64,000 bases of DNA from assembly GCF_008360935.1 (NCBI RefSeq), contig NZ_SRXO01000029.1:19668-83667 (forward strand). Direction: 5' to 3'. The stretch is from Siccirubricoccus phaeus (GTDB taxonomy: Bacteria > Pseudomonadota > Alphaproteobacteria > Acetobacterales > Acetobacteraceae). Shown here one piece after another: positions 1 to 9,446 of this stretch. The position numbers and the translations under genes were made by a program. How positions within the stretch are numbered: the first letter of the stretch is position 1; every line of letters begins with the position of its first letter. The notes under the pieces were generated by a model that made no database searches, was not told where the DNA came from, and saw nothing but the letters and a program-made list of their open reading frames with translations.

Positions 1-54
1 GCGAGACCTGGATCGCGGGGCCTGCCGGCCGGCCCTGGCAGGATGGAGCCGGAG

Positions 55-94
55 GAAGGGTTGCGCCGCCAGCCGCCTGACGGCGCGACCCTTC
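55..94 (-). terminator. Hairpin downstream of the pnt operon
   Basis: An inverted repeat lies just past the pntB stop: the arm AAGGGTTGCGCCG pairs with CGGCGCGACCCTT, with one G-T type mismatch. There is no clear U-tract, so it is a candidate terminator or 3'-end stabiliser for the leftward transhydrogenase transcript. Nothing else is seen in bases 1-98. Confidence 0.5.
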
Positions 95-98
95 CCGG

Positions 99-1502
99 CT
101 ACTTCTGCAGCGCCTGGACGATTTCCTGCGTCACCTTCTTCGCATCCCCGAACAGCATCATGGTGTTCGGCCGGAAGAACAGCTCGTTGTCCACCCCGGC
201 ATAGCCGCTGCTCATGCCGCGCTTCACGAAGAACACCGTCTTCGCCCGTTCCACATCGAGGATGGGCATGCCGTAGATCGGGCTGGATTTGTCGGTCTTC
301 GCCGCCGGGTTGGTCACGTCATTGGCGCCGATCACATAGGCCACGTCGGCCTCGGCGAATTCCGGGTTGATCTCCTCCAGCTCCTTGACGTCCTCGTAGG
401 GCACGTTGGCCTCGGCCAGCAGCACGTTCATGTGCCCGGGCATCCGGCCGGCGACGGGGTGGATGGCGTATTCCACCTCCGCCCCTTCCTTCTTCAGCAG
501 GTCGCCCATTTCCCGCAGCACCTGCTGCGCCTGGGCCACCGCCATGCCGTAGCCGGGCACGACGATGATCTTCTGCGCGTTCTTCATGATGAAGGCGGCG
601 TCCTCCGGGCTGCCGGCCTTCACCGGGGCGCGTTCTGCCGTTGCACCGCCCGCCGCCGCGCCGCCCGCCTCGGCGCCGAAGCCGCCCAGCAGCACGTTGA
701 TGATGCTGCGGTTCATCCCCTTGCACATGATGTAGGAGAGGATGGCGCCCGAGGCGCCGACCAGCGCGCCGGTCACGATCAGCAGCAGGTTGCCCACGGT
801 GAAGCCGATGCCCGCCGCCGCCCAGCCGGAATAGCTGTTCAGCATGGAGACGACGACCGGCATGTCCGCCCCGCCGATCGGGATGATCAGCAGGAAGCCC
901 AGCGCGAAGGAGAGCAGCGCGATCAGCCAGAACAGCACCGGGCTGCCGGTGGCGACGAAGGCGATGACCAGCACCAGCAGCAGCGCCCCCAGCGCCGCGT
1001 TCAGCAGGTGCTGGCCCTTGAAGATGATGGGCGCGCCGGACATCCGCCCATCCAGCTTGGCGAAGGCGATGACCGAGCCGGAGAAGGTGACCGCACCGAT
1101 CGCGATGCCGAGCGACATCTCGATCAGGCTCTGGGTGTGGATATGCCCATGCGTGCCGATGCCGAAGCTTTCCGGGCTGTAGAAGGCGCCCGCGGCGACG
1201 AAGACCGCCGCCATGCCGACCAGCGAGTGGAAGGCGGCGACGAGCTGCGGCAGCGCCGTCATCTGGATGCGCTTCGCCACCACCGCGCCGACGCTGCCGC
1301 CGAGCGCCAGCCCGACCAGGATCAGCACGATGCCGCCGAGATCCATGCCGTGGTGGAACAGCGTCGCCACGATGGCGATCGCCATGCCGATCATGCCGTA
1401 GAGATTGCCCCGCCGGCTGGTCTCCGGATGCGACAGCCCGCGCAGCGCCAGGATGAAGAGGACGGCCGCGACGAGATAGGCGAGGGTCGAGATAGTCGCC
1501 AT
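99..1502 (-). CDS. pntB: NAD(P) transhydrogenase subunit beta
   Basis: Membrane and NADP(H)-binding subunit of the proton-translocating transhydrogenase, which uses the proton gradient to reduce NADP+ with NADH. The 467 residues match the usual length of about 460-480. The first 270 or so residues are a run of hydrophobic segments, including the conserved stretch GADMPVVVSMLNSYSGW near residues 211-227. The C-terminal domain III carries the NADP-binding motif GYGMAVAQAQ at about 317-326 and later GANDVTNPA and KRGMSSGYAG. A low-complexity Ala/Gly linker (about 275-290) joins the two parts. The start lies 4 bases after the pntAB stop, so the two are almost certainly co-translated. Assignment is secure. 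Confidence 0.97.
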   Translation of the reverse strand: MATISTLAYLVAAVLFILALRGLSHPETSRRGNLYGMIGMAIAIVATLFHHGMDLGGIVLILVGLALGGSVGAVVAKRIQMTALPQLVAAFHSLVGMAAVFVAAGAFYSPESFGIGTHGHIHTQSLIEMSLGIAIGAVTFSGSVIAFAKLDGRMSGAPIIFKGQHLLNAALGALLLVLVIAFVATGSPVLFWLIALLSFALGFLLIIPIGGADMPVVVSMLNSYSGWAAAGIGFTVGNLLLIVTGALVGASGAILSYIMCKGMNRSIINVLLGGFGAEAGGAAAGGATAERAPVKAGSPEDAAFIMKNAQKIIVVPGYGMAVAQAQQVLREMGDLLKKEGAEVEYAIHPVAGRMPGHMNVLLAEANVPYEDVKELEEINPEFAEADVAYVIGANDVTNPAAKTDKSSPIYGMPILDVERAKTVFFVKRGMSSGYAGVDNELFFRPNTMMLFGDAKKVTQEIVQALQK

Positions 1503-1506
1503 CGCC

Positions 1507-1905
1507 TCAGCCCTTCTTCTTCGACTGGAACATGGCGAGCATTCGCCGCGTGACGAGGAAGCCGCCGAAGATGTTCACCGCGGCGAGGGTCACGGCGATG
1601 AAGCCGAAGATGCGGGCCAGGGTGCTGTCCGCCGTGCCCGCCGCCAGGATGGCGCCGACCACGATGACGGAGGAGATGGCGTTGGTCACGCCCATCAGCG
1701 GCGAGTGCAGCGCCGGGGTGACGTTCCACACCACGTAGTAGCCGACGAAGCAGGCCATCAGGAAGATGGTCAGCAGGTAGAGGAAGGGCTCGGCGGCCTG
1801 GGCCACGGGCGCCACCGCCTCCGCCGCGCGGCGAGCCGCCTCGGCCAGCTCCAGCGCGCGGTTGGCCGTGGCCGTGGCCTGATTGGCCAGGTCGGTCGGG
1901 TTCAT
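1507..1905 (-). CDS. pntAB: NAD(P) transhydrogenase subunit alpha, part 2 (membrane domain)
   Basis: Small 132-residue membrane subunit of the split-alpha transhydrogenase found in many alphaproteobacteria. The N-terminal 35 residues are an Ala-rich amphipathic stretch. Three or four hydrophobic helices follow (about 42-60, 68-90, 97-117), with the conserved segment [20 protein letters not shown]. It anchors the soluble NAD(H)-binding subunit to PntB. It sits between pntAA (10 bases upstream) and pntB (4 bases downstream) in one leftward operon. Confidence 0.95.
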   Translation of the reverse strand: MNPTDLANQATATANRALELAEAARRAAEAVAPVAQAAEPFLYLLTIFLMACFVGYYVVWNVTPALHSPLMGVTNAISSVIVVGAILAAGTADSTLARIFGFIAVTLAAVNIFGGFLVTRRMLAMFQSKKKG

Positions 1906-1915
1906 GGCGTTCTCC

Positions 1916-3073
1916 TCAGGCGGCCTTCGCGGGCACGAGGCTCGGGTGGATCACGGCGCCGCCACGGGTCAGCAGCACGCCCTTCACGATGTCGTCCTCG
2001 GCCGGCAGCTTCGGCGCCTTCGCCTCCTTGTCCCAGAAGGTCGTCAGGAAGGTCAGCAGGTTGCGGGCGAAGAGGGCGGAGGCGGCGGCGCCGATCCGGC
2101 CCGGCCAATTGTGGTAGCCGAGGATGGTCACGCCATTCGGCGTCGTCACCGCCTCCCCGGGCCTGGTCAGCGCGACATTGCCGCCGGCATCCGCGGCGAT
2201 GTCCACGATGATGGAGCCGGGCTTCATGCTGGCGACCATCGCCTCGGTCACCAGGGTGGGGGCCTTGCGGCCCTGCACCAGCGCGGTGGTGATGACGATG
2301 TCCTGCTTGGCGATATGCGCCGCGATCACCTCGGCCTGCCTGGCGTAGAACTCGGCGGAAAGCTGCCTGGCATAGCCGCCCGCGGTCTGCGCCGCCTTGC
2401 TCTCCTCATCCTCGTAGCCGACGAAGCTGGCGCCGAGGGATTTGATCTCCTCCTTCGCCGCCGGCCGGACATCGGTGGCGGAGACGCGCCCGCCCAGCCG
2501 CCGCGCCGTGGCGATGGCCTGCAGACCCGCGACGCCGGCGCCCATGACGAAGACATTCGCCGCCGGGATCGTGCCGGCGGCCGTCATCAGCATCGGGAAG
2601 CCGCGCGTGAAGGCGCCGGCCGCCTCGATGACGGCGCGGTAGCCGGCGAGGTTGGCCTGGGAGGAGAGGATGTCCATGCTCTGCGCCCGGGTGATGCGGG
2701 GCAGCAGCTCCATCGCCCCCGCCTCGATGCCGAGCCTCGCATAGCTCTCCGCCATCTCCGGCGTCGCCTGCAACTGGCCGAGCAGCAGCGCGCCGCGGGG
2801 GATCAGCGAGAGCTCGTCCACCGCGCCCTCCCCGGTGCCGAGCGGGGCGCGGATCTTCAGCACGATGCCGGCGCCGGCCAGCGTCGCCGCGGCATCCGGC
2901 GCCACCTCCGCCCCGGCGGCGGCGTAGTCCGCATCCGGGATGCCGGCCGCAAGCCCGGCGCCGGATTCCACCGCGACGGTCAGGCCGAGGGCGATGAATT
3001 TCTTCACCGTCTCCGGCGTGGCGGCGACGCGGGTCTCGGCGGGCCGGCGCTCCTTCAGCACTGCCAGTCGCAT
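1916..3073 (-). CDS. pntAA: NAD(P) transhydrogenase subunit alpha, part 1 (NAD(H)-binding)
   Basis: Soluble domain I of the transhydrogenase, 385 residues, structurally related to alanine dehydrogenase. It begins [20 protein letters not shown], the typical start of the family. The Rossmann motif [20 protein letters not shown] is visible mid-protein, followed by [19 protein letters not shown]. The frame is open for 40 more codons upstream, but the start at 3073 is preferred: it has an AGGGGGAG ribosome-binding site and the upstream residues do not resemble the family. First gene of the operon; its promoter should lie in 3074-3249, shared with the divergent EEP-family gene. Confidence 0.96.
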   Translation of the reverse strand: MRLAVLKERRPAETRVAATPETVKKFIALGLTVAVESGAGLAAGIPDADYAAAGAEVAPDAAATLAGAGIVLKIRAPLGTGEGAVDELSLIPRGALLLGQLQATPEMAESYARLGIEAGAMELLPRITRAQSMDILSSQANLAGYRAVIEAAGAFTRGFPMLMTAAGTIPAANVFVMGAGVAGLQAIATARRLGGRVSATDVRPAAKEEIKSLGASFVGYEDEESKAAQTAGGYARQLSAEFYARQAEVIAAHIAKQDIVITTALVQGRKAPTLVTEAMVASMKPGSIIVDIAADAGGNVALTRPGEAVTTPNGVTILGYHNWPGRIGAAASALFARNLLTFLTTFWDKEAKAPKLPAEDDIVKGVLLTRGGAVIHPSLVPAKAA

Positions 3074-3249
3074 ACGGGGCTCCCCCTGTTCCCTGGGCCG
3101 GGGGCGGGCGCCACCGGACTCAGGGGCGCTTCTACAAACTGCACGGAAATTTGGCCATGGGGCCCCCGCGGACCATCGCGGGCCGTGCCCCACCCCATGC
3201 CGCGGGGCGGGACCTATCCGGCCGGGAGCTTCCCCGGCAAGCTCCGGCT

Positions 3250-4098
3250 ATGCGCCGGGCGATTCTCCTGCTGCTGATGCTCTGCCTTGCCCGGCCGCTG
3301 GCGGCGGCCGAGCTGAAGCTGGCGAGCTGGAACATCGCCTGGCTGACGCTGCGCAGCGCCGAGCTGCCGCGCGACCAGCGCCCCCGCACGGCCGCGGATT
3401 TCGACCGCCTGGCGCAGTATGCGGCCCGGCTGGATGCCGACATCCTGGCGCTGCAGGAGGTGGATGGGCCGGAGGCGGCGGCGCGCGTGCTGGACCCGCG
3501 CGCCTACGCCTTCTTCTTCCCGGAAGAGGAGGATCTGCAGCGCGCCGGCTTCGCCGTGAAGCGGGGCTTGCGGGTGCGGCAGAACCCGGATCTGGCGGGG
3601 CTGGATCTGCGGCCGCGGGCGCGGTTTTCCCTGCGCCGCGGCACGGATATCACGGTGGAAACGCCGTCCGGCCCGCTGCGCCTGCTCTCCATCCACCTGA
3701 TCGCGGGCTGCCGGGACGCGCCGCTCGGCGCCGGGGAGGCCTGCGAAAGCCTGGACCGGCAGGCGGAGATCCTGGCCGGCTGGGTGGCGGCGCGGCAGGC
3801 GGAGGGGGTGGCCTTCGCCATCCTCGGCGATTTCAACCGGGCCATGGCCGGGCCGCAGGATGCGCTGCTGCGCCGGCTGCACGCGGCGGGGCCGCTGACG
3901 CGGGTGACGGAAGGGGTCTCCGACCCCTGCTGGCGGGGCGGGCGGCGCTTCATCGACCAGATCCTGCTGGGCGGGAAGGCACGCGACTGGCTGGTGCCGG
4001 GAAGCCTCCGGGTGATGGTGTATGAGGAGCGGGATCCGCGGTTCCGTGACCGGCTTTCCGACCATTGCCCGCTGAGCGTGCGGTTGGGCGGGCGGTGA
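3250..4098 (+). CDS. Endonuclease/exonuclease/phosphatase (EEP) family protein, exported
   Basis: 282-residue protein starting with a signal peptide (MRRAILLLLMLCLARPLAAA) and then the EEP fold. Visible motifs in order: LASWNIAWLT (metal-binding Asn), ILALQEVDG (metal-binding Glu), LLSIHLIAGC (His), ILGDFNRA (Asp-x-Asn) and the C-terminal SDHCPL (catalytic Asp-His). All catalytic positions of the DNase I/exonuclease III-like superfamily are present, so it is probably an active, periplasmic or secreted metal-dependent phosphodiesterase. The substrate (nucleic acid or lipid headgroup) cannot be told from sequence. The start at 3250 was chosen because it opens the signal peptide; in-frame upstream ATGs add unrelated residues. 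Divergent from pntAA. Confidence 0.88.
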   Translation: MRRAILLLLMLCLARPLAAAELKLASWNIAWLTLRSAELPRDQRPRTAADFDRLAQYAARLDADILALQEVDGPEAAARVLDPRAYAFFFPEEEDLQRAGFAVKRGLRVRQNPDLAGLDLRPRARFSLRRGTDITVETPSGPLRLLSIHLIAGCRDAPLGAGEACESLDRQAEILAGWVAARQAEGVAFAILGDFNRAMAGPQDALLRRLHAAGPLTRVTEGVSDPCWRGGRRFIDQILLGGKARDWLVPGSLRVMVYEERDPRFRDRLSDHCPLSVRLGGR

Positions 4099-4129
4099 TG
4101 GGGGCTTCGGCCGTTGGCGGCAGTGTCGC

Positions 4130-4236
4130 TCCCGCCCCCGGGGGCGCTGCCCCTGGACCTTGCCGGGGCGTGGACCACCCCCCGGACCCCGGTGGGCGTT
4201 TCCGAACCCTGGGTTCGAGCGGCTTTTCTTCCGCCA
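4130..4236. repeat. GC-rich dispersed repeat, family C (partial copy)
   Basis: Intergenic copy carrying the family hallmarks: GGGGGCGCTGCCCCTGG, then a GGACCCCGG block and a run resembling CCGAACCCTGGGTTCG. Other copies lie near 14.4, 19.9, 29.6, 35.8 and 63.9 kb. This copy forms the 5' region of the transglycosylase gene. Confidence 0.6.
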
Positions 4237-4284
4237 GGGGTTGCCGCCCGTTATGCTGCGGCCGGCGTCGGGGGGCGCTGGGGC

Positions 4285-5298
4285 ATGCCAGGATGGGGAA
4301 GGGGCGCGGTGTGGGTCGCGGTGCTGCTGCTGGCGGGGTGCGCCGGCGGGCCGCGCCACGCCGCCTGGGATGGGCGGCGGGGCTATGACGGCAACGGCGA
4401 TTACGGCTACGATCTGAATGCCTCGCGCAGCGCCGCGGCTTCCTACCAGGCGCAGGCGGCGCGGGCCTATCCGGTGCCGGGCACGCCGGAAGACCCCTGG
4501 GGACCCTATATCCGCAGCGCCGCCGCCCGCTTCCGCGTGCCGGAAGCCTGGATCCGCGAAGTGATGCGGCAGGAGAGCGGCGGGCGGGTCTATGATGGCT
4601 ACGGCCAGCCCATCACCTCCCCGGCCGGGGCGATGGGGCTGATGCAGGTGATGCCCGGCACCTATGCCCGGCTGCGCCGCCAATACGGGCTGGGCGCGGA
4701 CCCCTATGAGCCGCGCGACAATATCCTCGCCGGCACCGCCTATCTGCGGGAGATGCATGACCGCTTCGGCGCCCCGGCCTTCCTCGCCGCCTACAATGCC
4801 GGGCCGGAGCGGGTGGAGGGGGTACTGGCCGGGGCGCGGATCCTGCCGGAGGAGACGCTGCTCTACGTCGCCGCCATCGCGCCCCGCCTCGGCATGGCGC
4901 CGATGGCGGATGGCGCCCTGGCCGGGTCCCTCGCCATGGCGCCGCCCGCCGGGGCGGACCGCGCCTATGCCGGCGGCGGCATGCGCGGGGAGGACTACGC
5001 CGGCGGCTGGTCGGGCGACCCGGCTTCGCGCGCCTATGCCGGCGGCGGCATGCGTGGCGGGGATTACGCCGGCGGCTGGTCGGGCGACCCAGCCTCGCGC
5101 GCCTATGCCGGCGGCGGCATGCGTGGCGGGGATTACGCCGGCGGCTGGTCGGGCGACCCAGCCTCGCGCGCCTATGCCGGCGGCGGCATGCGTGGCGGGG
5201 ACTACGCCGGCGGCTGGTCCGGCGACCCGTCCTTGCGCGCCTATGAGGGCGGCGGCCTGGTCACCCCCTACGCCCCGACCGGCATCATGCGCCGGTAG
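4285..5298 (+). CDS. Lytic transglycosylase (SLT domain) lipoprotein with C-terminal repeats
   Basis: 337-residue predicted lipoprotein. The N-terminus ends in the lipobox LAGC, so the mature protein begins at that Cys. The SLT domain (about residues 80-190) shows the catalytic Glu in REVMRQESGG (E97), then AMGLMQVMPGTY, NILAGTAYLREM and LAAYNAGPERV, as in family 1 soluble lytic transglycosylases that cleave peptidoglycan glycan strands. After residue 225 the protein is four tandem 23-residue repeats (AYAGGGMRGGDYAGGWSGDP and variants), rich in Gly, Tyr and Ala, of unknown role and probably disordered. The start at 4285 is chosen from the lipobox; the longer reading frame upstream lies in a dispersed GC-rich repeat. 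Confidence 0.88.
   Translation: MPGWGRGAVWVAVLLLAGCAGGPRHAAWDGRRGYDGNGDYGYDLNASRSAAASYQAQAARAYPVPGTPEDPWGPYIRSAAARFRVPEAWIREVMRQESGGRVYDGYGQPITSPAGAMGLMQVMPGTYARLRRQYGLGADPYEPRDNILAGTAYLREMHDRFGAPAFLAAYNAGPERVEGVLAGARILPEETLLYVAAIAPRLGMAPMADGALAGSLAMAPPAGADRAYAGGGMRGEDYAGGWSGDPASRAYAGGGMRGGDYAGGWSGDPASRAYAGGGMRGGDYAGGWSGDPASRAYAGGGMRGGDYAGGWSGDPSLRAYEGGGLVTPYAPTGIMRR
4960..5256 (+). repeat. 69-bp coding tandem repeat (4 copies plus a partial)
   Basis: Four near-identical 69-base units (23 codons each) from 4960 to 5235, followed by 21 bases of a fifth. Copies 2-4 differ by only a few bases, which suggests recent expansion by slippage or unequal crossing-over. The unit keeps the reading frame of the lytic transglycosylase. 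Confidence 0.93.
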
Positions 5299-5389
5299 AA
5301 CGGCCTCCGATGTGACGGATCGCGTCGTGATCTGTCAGATCGGAGATAAGCTGCTCAGGTGATTCCACCTGGGCGGATATTACTCCAGA

Positions 5390-5500
5390 TCCTGCCTGCG
5401 AAGTTCGCTGGATTTTCGGCGAACGCAGCGGACAGGCAGGCCACTGAACACAAGCTGGTGGCCCGAGAACGAAGTCCGCAGCACTTCGGAACCGGGACAC
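5390..5500 (+). repeat. Dispersed repeat family D, copy 1
   Basis: About 110 bases that recur, inverted, at 59102-59218. Shared blocks include GCGAACGCAGCGGACA, AGCAGGCCACTGAA-like sequence, GTGGCCCGAGA and CGAAGTCCGCAG. Two internal hairpins are visible. The rest of 5299-5568 holds a degenerate palindrome near 5322-5388 and no gene. Confidence 0.85.
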
Positions 5501-5568
5501 CAGGCCGCGCCGGGCCCATGGCGTCGGGAGGGCGGCGCGGCGCTGCCGCGACGCCCCCCGAGCCCTGG

Positions 5569-6099
5569 CTACGCCGCCCCGCGGCTCGCCGATTGCTCAT
5601 TCGCCGGGGCTTCGCCGAGCGCCATCGGGTTCACCTCGCTCTCGGCGATTTCGCTCAGCGTCTCGTCCGTGTCCTTCTCCTCCTTCAGCGTCTGCGCCAT
5701 CAGATCGGCGCAGCGGCTTTCGCCCATCGCCTTCAGCATGGCGGTGAGCGTCCCATAGGCGGCCATTTCGTAGTGCTCCACCTTCTGCGCCGCGCCGATC
5801 AGCGCCGCGTCGCGCACCGGGCCTTCCTCCAGCTCCTCGATGATTTCCTCGCCTTCCTCCACCAGCCCTTCCATGGCCTCGCAGGTGTCGCCCTCCGGCT
5901 CGATCCCGAGCTGCTGGCAGACCTGGTCCAGCCTTTCCACCTGGCGCTGGGTGACCTCGAGATGCTCCTGGAAGGCCTGCTTCAGCTTCGGGCTGCTGGC
6001 CGCTTCCTGCATCTTCGGCAGGGCGTCGAGGATCTGGGTTTCGGCGCTGTAGGTGTCCTGCAGCGACATTTCGAGCAGGTCGCGAATGCTGTCGGCCAT
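5569..6099 (-). CDS. DUF892 (YciE/YciF-like) ferritin-like protein
   Basis: 176-residue, highly acidic, helical protein. It starts MADSIRDLLEMSLQDTYSAE and contains ALPKMQEAASSPKLKQAFQEH and VEHYEMAAYGTL, which are typical of the DUF892 family of four-helix bundle proteins related to ferritin. Glu and His residues in AETQIL, QEHLEVT and KVEHYE are in the positions expected for a di-metal site. Family members are often induced by general stress and may bind iron; the exact role is unknown. The start at 6099 follows a GGGAGAGG ribosome-binding site; an upstream ATG at 6126 is less likely. It is transcribed divergently from alaS, and the shared region 6100-6357 holds the promoters. Confidence 0.9.
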   Translation of the reverse strand: MADSIRDLLEMSLQDTYSAETQILDALPKMQEAASSPKLKQAFQEHLEVTQRQVERLDQVCQQLGIEPEGDTCEAMEGLVEEGEEIIEELEEGPVRDAALIGAAQKVEHYEMAAYGTLTAMLKAMGESRCADLMAQTLKEEKDTDETLSEIAESEVNPMALGEAPANEQSASRGAA

Positions 6100-6357
6100 G
6101 GTCGCCTCTCCCTGTTGGGCCGGCACGGGGCGTGCCGCGCGCCCGGGCAGAACGGGGCGCCCCGGGCGGCGGTTGCCGCGCCGCGCGGAACGTCACCTTG
6201 TTGCCCCCTGCCGCGCCCGGGGCCCGCCCGTCGTTTCCCGAGCGGCTTCCCGCCGGCCCGCGAGCGACTCGACGCCCCTTGCGGCGCGGGGTAGGACGCT
6301 GGAAAGCCTCGGAAGCGGGGCCGGGACACGGGACGCCCAAAGGGCTATTGGACGGCG

Positions 6358-9012
6358 ATGACCAGCAGCAACGACATCCGCGCCACTTTCCTCGACTACT
6401 TCGCCCGCAACGGCCATGCCGTGGTCGAGAGCAGCCCGCTGGTGCCGCGCAACGACCCGACGCTGATGTTCGCCAACAGCGGCATGGTGCAGTTCAAGAA
6501 CGTCTTTACCGGCCAGGAAAAGCGGCCCTATTCCCGCGCCACCACGGCGCAGAAGAGCGTCCGCGCCGGCGGCAAGCACAACGACCTGGACAATGTCGGC
6601 TACACCGCCCGGCACCACACCTTCTTCGAGATGCTGGGGAATTTCTCCTTCGGCGACTACTTCAAGGAGCAGGCGATCCCCTATGCGTGGGAGCTGCTGA
6701 CCAGGGATTTCGCCATCCCGAAGCAGAAGCTGCTGGTCACCGTCTATTCCGAGGATGACGACGCGGCGGCGATCTGGAAGAAGGTGGCCGGCCTGCCGGA
6801 GAGCCGGATCATCCGCATCCCGACCAGCGACAATTTCTGGCGCATGGGGGATACCGGGCCCTGCGGCCCCTGCTCCGAGATCTTCTACGACCATGGGGAG
6901 AAGATCCCGGGCGGCCCGCCCGGCTCGCCGGACGAGGACGGCGACCGGTTCATCGAGATCTGGAACCTGGTCTTCATGCAGTATGAGGAAGGCCCGCCCG
7001 GCACCCGCGTGCCGCTGCCGCGCCCCTCGATCGACACCGGCATGGGGCTGGAGCGCTTCGCCGCCATCCTGCAGGGCAAGCACGACAACTACGACACGGA
7101 CACGCTGCGGGCGCTGATCCTGGCGAGCGCCGAGGCCACCGGCCAGGACCCGGATGGGCCCTTCCGCATCAGCCATCGCGTGGTGGCGGACCATCTGCGC
7201 GCCGGCACCTTCCTCATCGCCGACGGCGTGCTGCCCTCCAACGAGGGCCGCGGCTATGTGCTGCGCCGCATCCTGCGCCGCGCCATGCGCCATGCGCACA
7301 TGATGGGCTCGCGCGAGCCGCTGCTGCACCGGCTGGTGCCGGCGCTGATCCGCCAGATGGGCGCCGCCTATCCGGAGATCGTCCGCGCCGAGGCGCTGGT
7401 GACGGAGACGCTGAAGCTGGAGGAGACCCGCTTCCGCTCGCTGCTCGAGCGCGGCCTCGGCCTGCTGGCGGAGGAAAGCGGCAAGCTCGGCGAGCGCGGC
7501 ACCCTGCCCGGCGAGGTCGCCTTCCGCCTCTACGACACCTATGGCTTCCCGCTGGACCTGACGCAGGACGCGCTGCGCAGCGAGGGCAAGTCCGTGGACG
7601 TCGCCGGCTTCGAGGCGGCGATGGCCGAGCAGCGCCAGCGCGCCCGCGCCGCCTGGGCCGGCAGCGGCGAGGCGGCGACGGAGACGCTCTGGTTCGACCT
7701 GAAGGAGAAGCTGGGGGCGACGGAATTCCTCGGCTACTCCACCGAGACGGCGGAGGGCGAGATCCTCGCCGTGGTGCGGGACGGCAAGGTGGTGGACAGC
7801 GCCCCGGTGGGCGCCGACGTCGCCATCATCCTGAACCAGACGCCCTTCTATGCGGAGAGCGGCGGCCAGGTGGGCGATACCGGGCTGATCTCGGCGGGCG
7901 AGGCCTGCCGGATCGTGGTGCGCGACACCCAGAAGAAGCTCGGCGACCTCTTCATCCATCTCGGCACGGTCGCGCATGGCGAGGCGAAGCCGGGCCTCGC
8001 CGTGCAGGCGGAGGTGGACCATGCGCGCCGCGGCAATATCCGCGCGCATCACAGCGCCACCCATCTTCTGCATGAGGCGCTGCGGCGCCGCCTCGGCACC
8101 CATGTGTCGCAGAAGGGCTCGCTGAACGCGCCGGACCGGCTGCGCTTCGACGTCTCCCAGCCCACGCCGATGACGGCCGAGGACCTCGCCTGGACGGAGG
8201 CAGAGGTGAATGCCCGCATCCGCGAGAATGCCGAGGTGGTGACGCGGCTGATGACGCCGGATGCCGCGGTCGAGCTCGGCGCCATGGCGCTGTTCGGCGA
8301 GAAATACGGCGACGAGGTGCGGGTGGTGGCGATGGGGTCCGACCCCGCGGCCACGGAGAAATCCGGCATCTATTCGCTGGAGCTGTGCGGCGGCACCCAT
8401 GTGCGGCGGACCGGCGATATCGGGCTGTTCAAGATCGTCTCCGAGGGCGCCGTCGCGGCTGGCGTACGGCGGGTGGAGGCGGTCACCGGCGAGGCGGCGC
8501 TGAAGCTGATCGAGGAAAGCGACCGCCGGCTGGCGGAGGCCGCCGCGGCGCTGCGCGTGGCGCCGGCCGAGGTGCCGGCGCGCGTCGCCGCGCTGGTGGA
8601 GGAGCGGCGCAAGCTGGAACGCGATATCGCCGAGCTGCGCAAGCAGCTTGCCACCGGCGGCGGCGGCGGCGCGGCAGCGGTGGAGGAGATCGGCGGGCTG
8701 AAGGTGGCGCTGCGGAATCTGGGCGAGACGCCGGCGCGCGACCTGAAGGGCATCGCCGAGGCCATCCTGAAGGGCGGCACCGCCGATGTGGTGGCGCTGG
8801 TCTCCACCGCGGAAGGCAAGGCGAGCATCGTCGCCGGCCTCGGCGAGGCGGCGAAGGGCAAGGCCGATGCGGTGGCGCTGGTGCGCGCCGCGGCGGTGGC
8901 CGTGGGCGGCAAGGGCGGCGGCGGCAGGCCGGACATGGCGCAGGCCGGCGGGCCGGAAGGCGAGAAGGCCGAGGAGGCGCTGGCGGCGGTGCGGGCGGCG
9001 CTCGGCAGGTAG
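6358..9012 (+). CDS. alaS: Alanine--tRNA ligase
   Basis: Class II aminoacyl-tRNA synthetase of 884 residues, close to the family norm of about 875. The N-terminal catalytic core has [39 protein letters not shown] and GCGPCSE-like [12 protein letters not shown]. The editing domain has the zinc/editing motif HSATH (H565, H569) and CGGTH (C677, H681). The Gly-rich C-Ala domain runs from about residue 750. The start is directly supported by the conserved N-terminus ([18 protein letters not shown]). No recA or tRNA gene is adjacent. Confidence 0.98.
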   Translation: MTSSNDIRATFLDYFARNGHAVVESSPLVPRNDPTLMFANSGMVQFKNVFTGQEKRPYSRATTAQKSVRAGGKHNDLDNVGYTARHHTFFEMLGNFSFGDYFKEQAIPYAWELLTRDFAIPKQKLLVTVYSEDDDAAAIWKKVAGLPESRIIRIPTSDNFWRMGDTGPCGPCSEIFYDHGEKIPGGPPGSPDEDGDRFIEIWNLVFMQYEEGPPGTRVPLPRPSIDTGMGLERFAAILQGKHDNYDTDTLRALILASAEATGQDPDGPFRISHRVVADHLRAGTFLIADGVLPSNEGRGYVLRRILRRAMRHAHMMGSREPLLHRLVPALIRQMGAAYPEIVRAEALVTETLKLEETRFRSLLERGLGLLAEESGKLGERGTLPGEVAFRLYDTYGFPLDLTQDALRSEGKSVDVAGFEAAMAEQRQRARAAWAGSGEAATETLWFDLKEKLGATEFLGYSTETAEGEILAVVRDGKVVDSAPVGADVAIILNQTPFYAESGGQVGDTGLISAGEACRIVVRDTQKKLGDLFIHLGTVAHGEAKPGLAVQAEVDHARRGNIRAHHSATHLLHEALRRRLGTHVSQKGSLNAPDRLRFDVSQPTPMTAEDLAWTEAEVNARIRENAEVVTRLMTPDAAVELGAMALFGEKYGDEVRVVAMGSDPAATEKSGIYSLELCGGTHVRRTGDIGLFKIVSEGAVAAGVRRVEAVTGEAALKLIEESDRRLAEAAAALRVAPAEVPARVAALVEERRKLERDIAELRKQLATGGGGGAAAVEEIGGLKVALRNLGETPARDLKGIAEAILKGGTADVVALVSTAEGKASIVAGLGEAAKGKADAVALVRAAAVAVGGKGGGGRPDMAQAGGPEGEKAEEALAAVRAALGR

Positions 9013-9145
9013 GCGCTGGCCGGCGGCGCGCATTGGGGGGATCTGCCGCGGCGGGAGGGGCTGGCGCAGCCGCGGCACCCCCGCCGGGCGCCGGCGGAGA
9101 TGGCGCGCCCCGGCCGCCGCCCGGATCGGCGAGGAGGCTGGCCGC

Positions 9146-9198
9146 CTAGAGCAGATCGCCGGAGGGCGGCATCGCCTGGAGGCGTGAATCTGCTCTAG
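9146..9198. repeat. Palindromic element family B, copy 1
   Basis: A 53-base element with CTAGAGCAGAT at one end and ATCTGCTCTAG at the other. The body, CGGAGGGCGGCATCGCCTGG, matches copies at 33957 and 43985 in the opposite orientation. It directly abuts the 3' end of the transposase remnant. The rest of 9013-9145 shows nothing recognisable. Confidence 0.88.
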
Positions 9199-9446
9199 CC
9201 TCGCCGCCCCCTTTGCCACCCGCAGCGCAGCGGTGCGCCTTCACCTGCGTGCTGTCGACCAGCATCCCGCAAATGGCCCTCCGGTCGCAACGAGGGGCTC
9301 GAACACAGCCTGCCGGCGCCCTCTCGCTGCCTGACGGGCAAGCGGTCGTACAGCGTCTTGCGCGGCCCATGGACGGCCGGGGCATCGGCCCAGCGGTACC
9401 CCCCAAGCACAGCCCACACCCTTGGCTGCCGCGCAGCCCGGCACGG
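9197..9446 (-). pseudogene. IS5-family transposase remnant
   Basis: Fragments of one transposase are spread over the three reverse frames. In order they are WAVLGGYRWADAPAVHGPRK (near 9355-9419), AVFEPLVATGGPFAG (near 9265-9310) and CGMLVDSTQVKAHRCAAGGKGG-like sequence (near 9210-9280). Together they match the N-terminal half of IS5-type transposases up to the first DDE aspartate (LVDST). At least two frameshifts and loss of both ends make it non-functional. The 5' side is cut off at the end of the SBP gene. Confidence 0.75.

Noticed and set aside
1883..3277. Plus-strand frame opposite pntAA
   Set aside because: The pnt subunits are unmistakable on the minus strand; this frame lacks any motif.
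6193..9219. A 1008-codon open frame opposite alaS
   Set aside because: Antisense shadow caused by extreme GC3 bias; low-complexity Arg/His/Ala composition and no domain.
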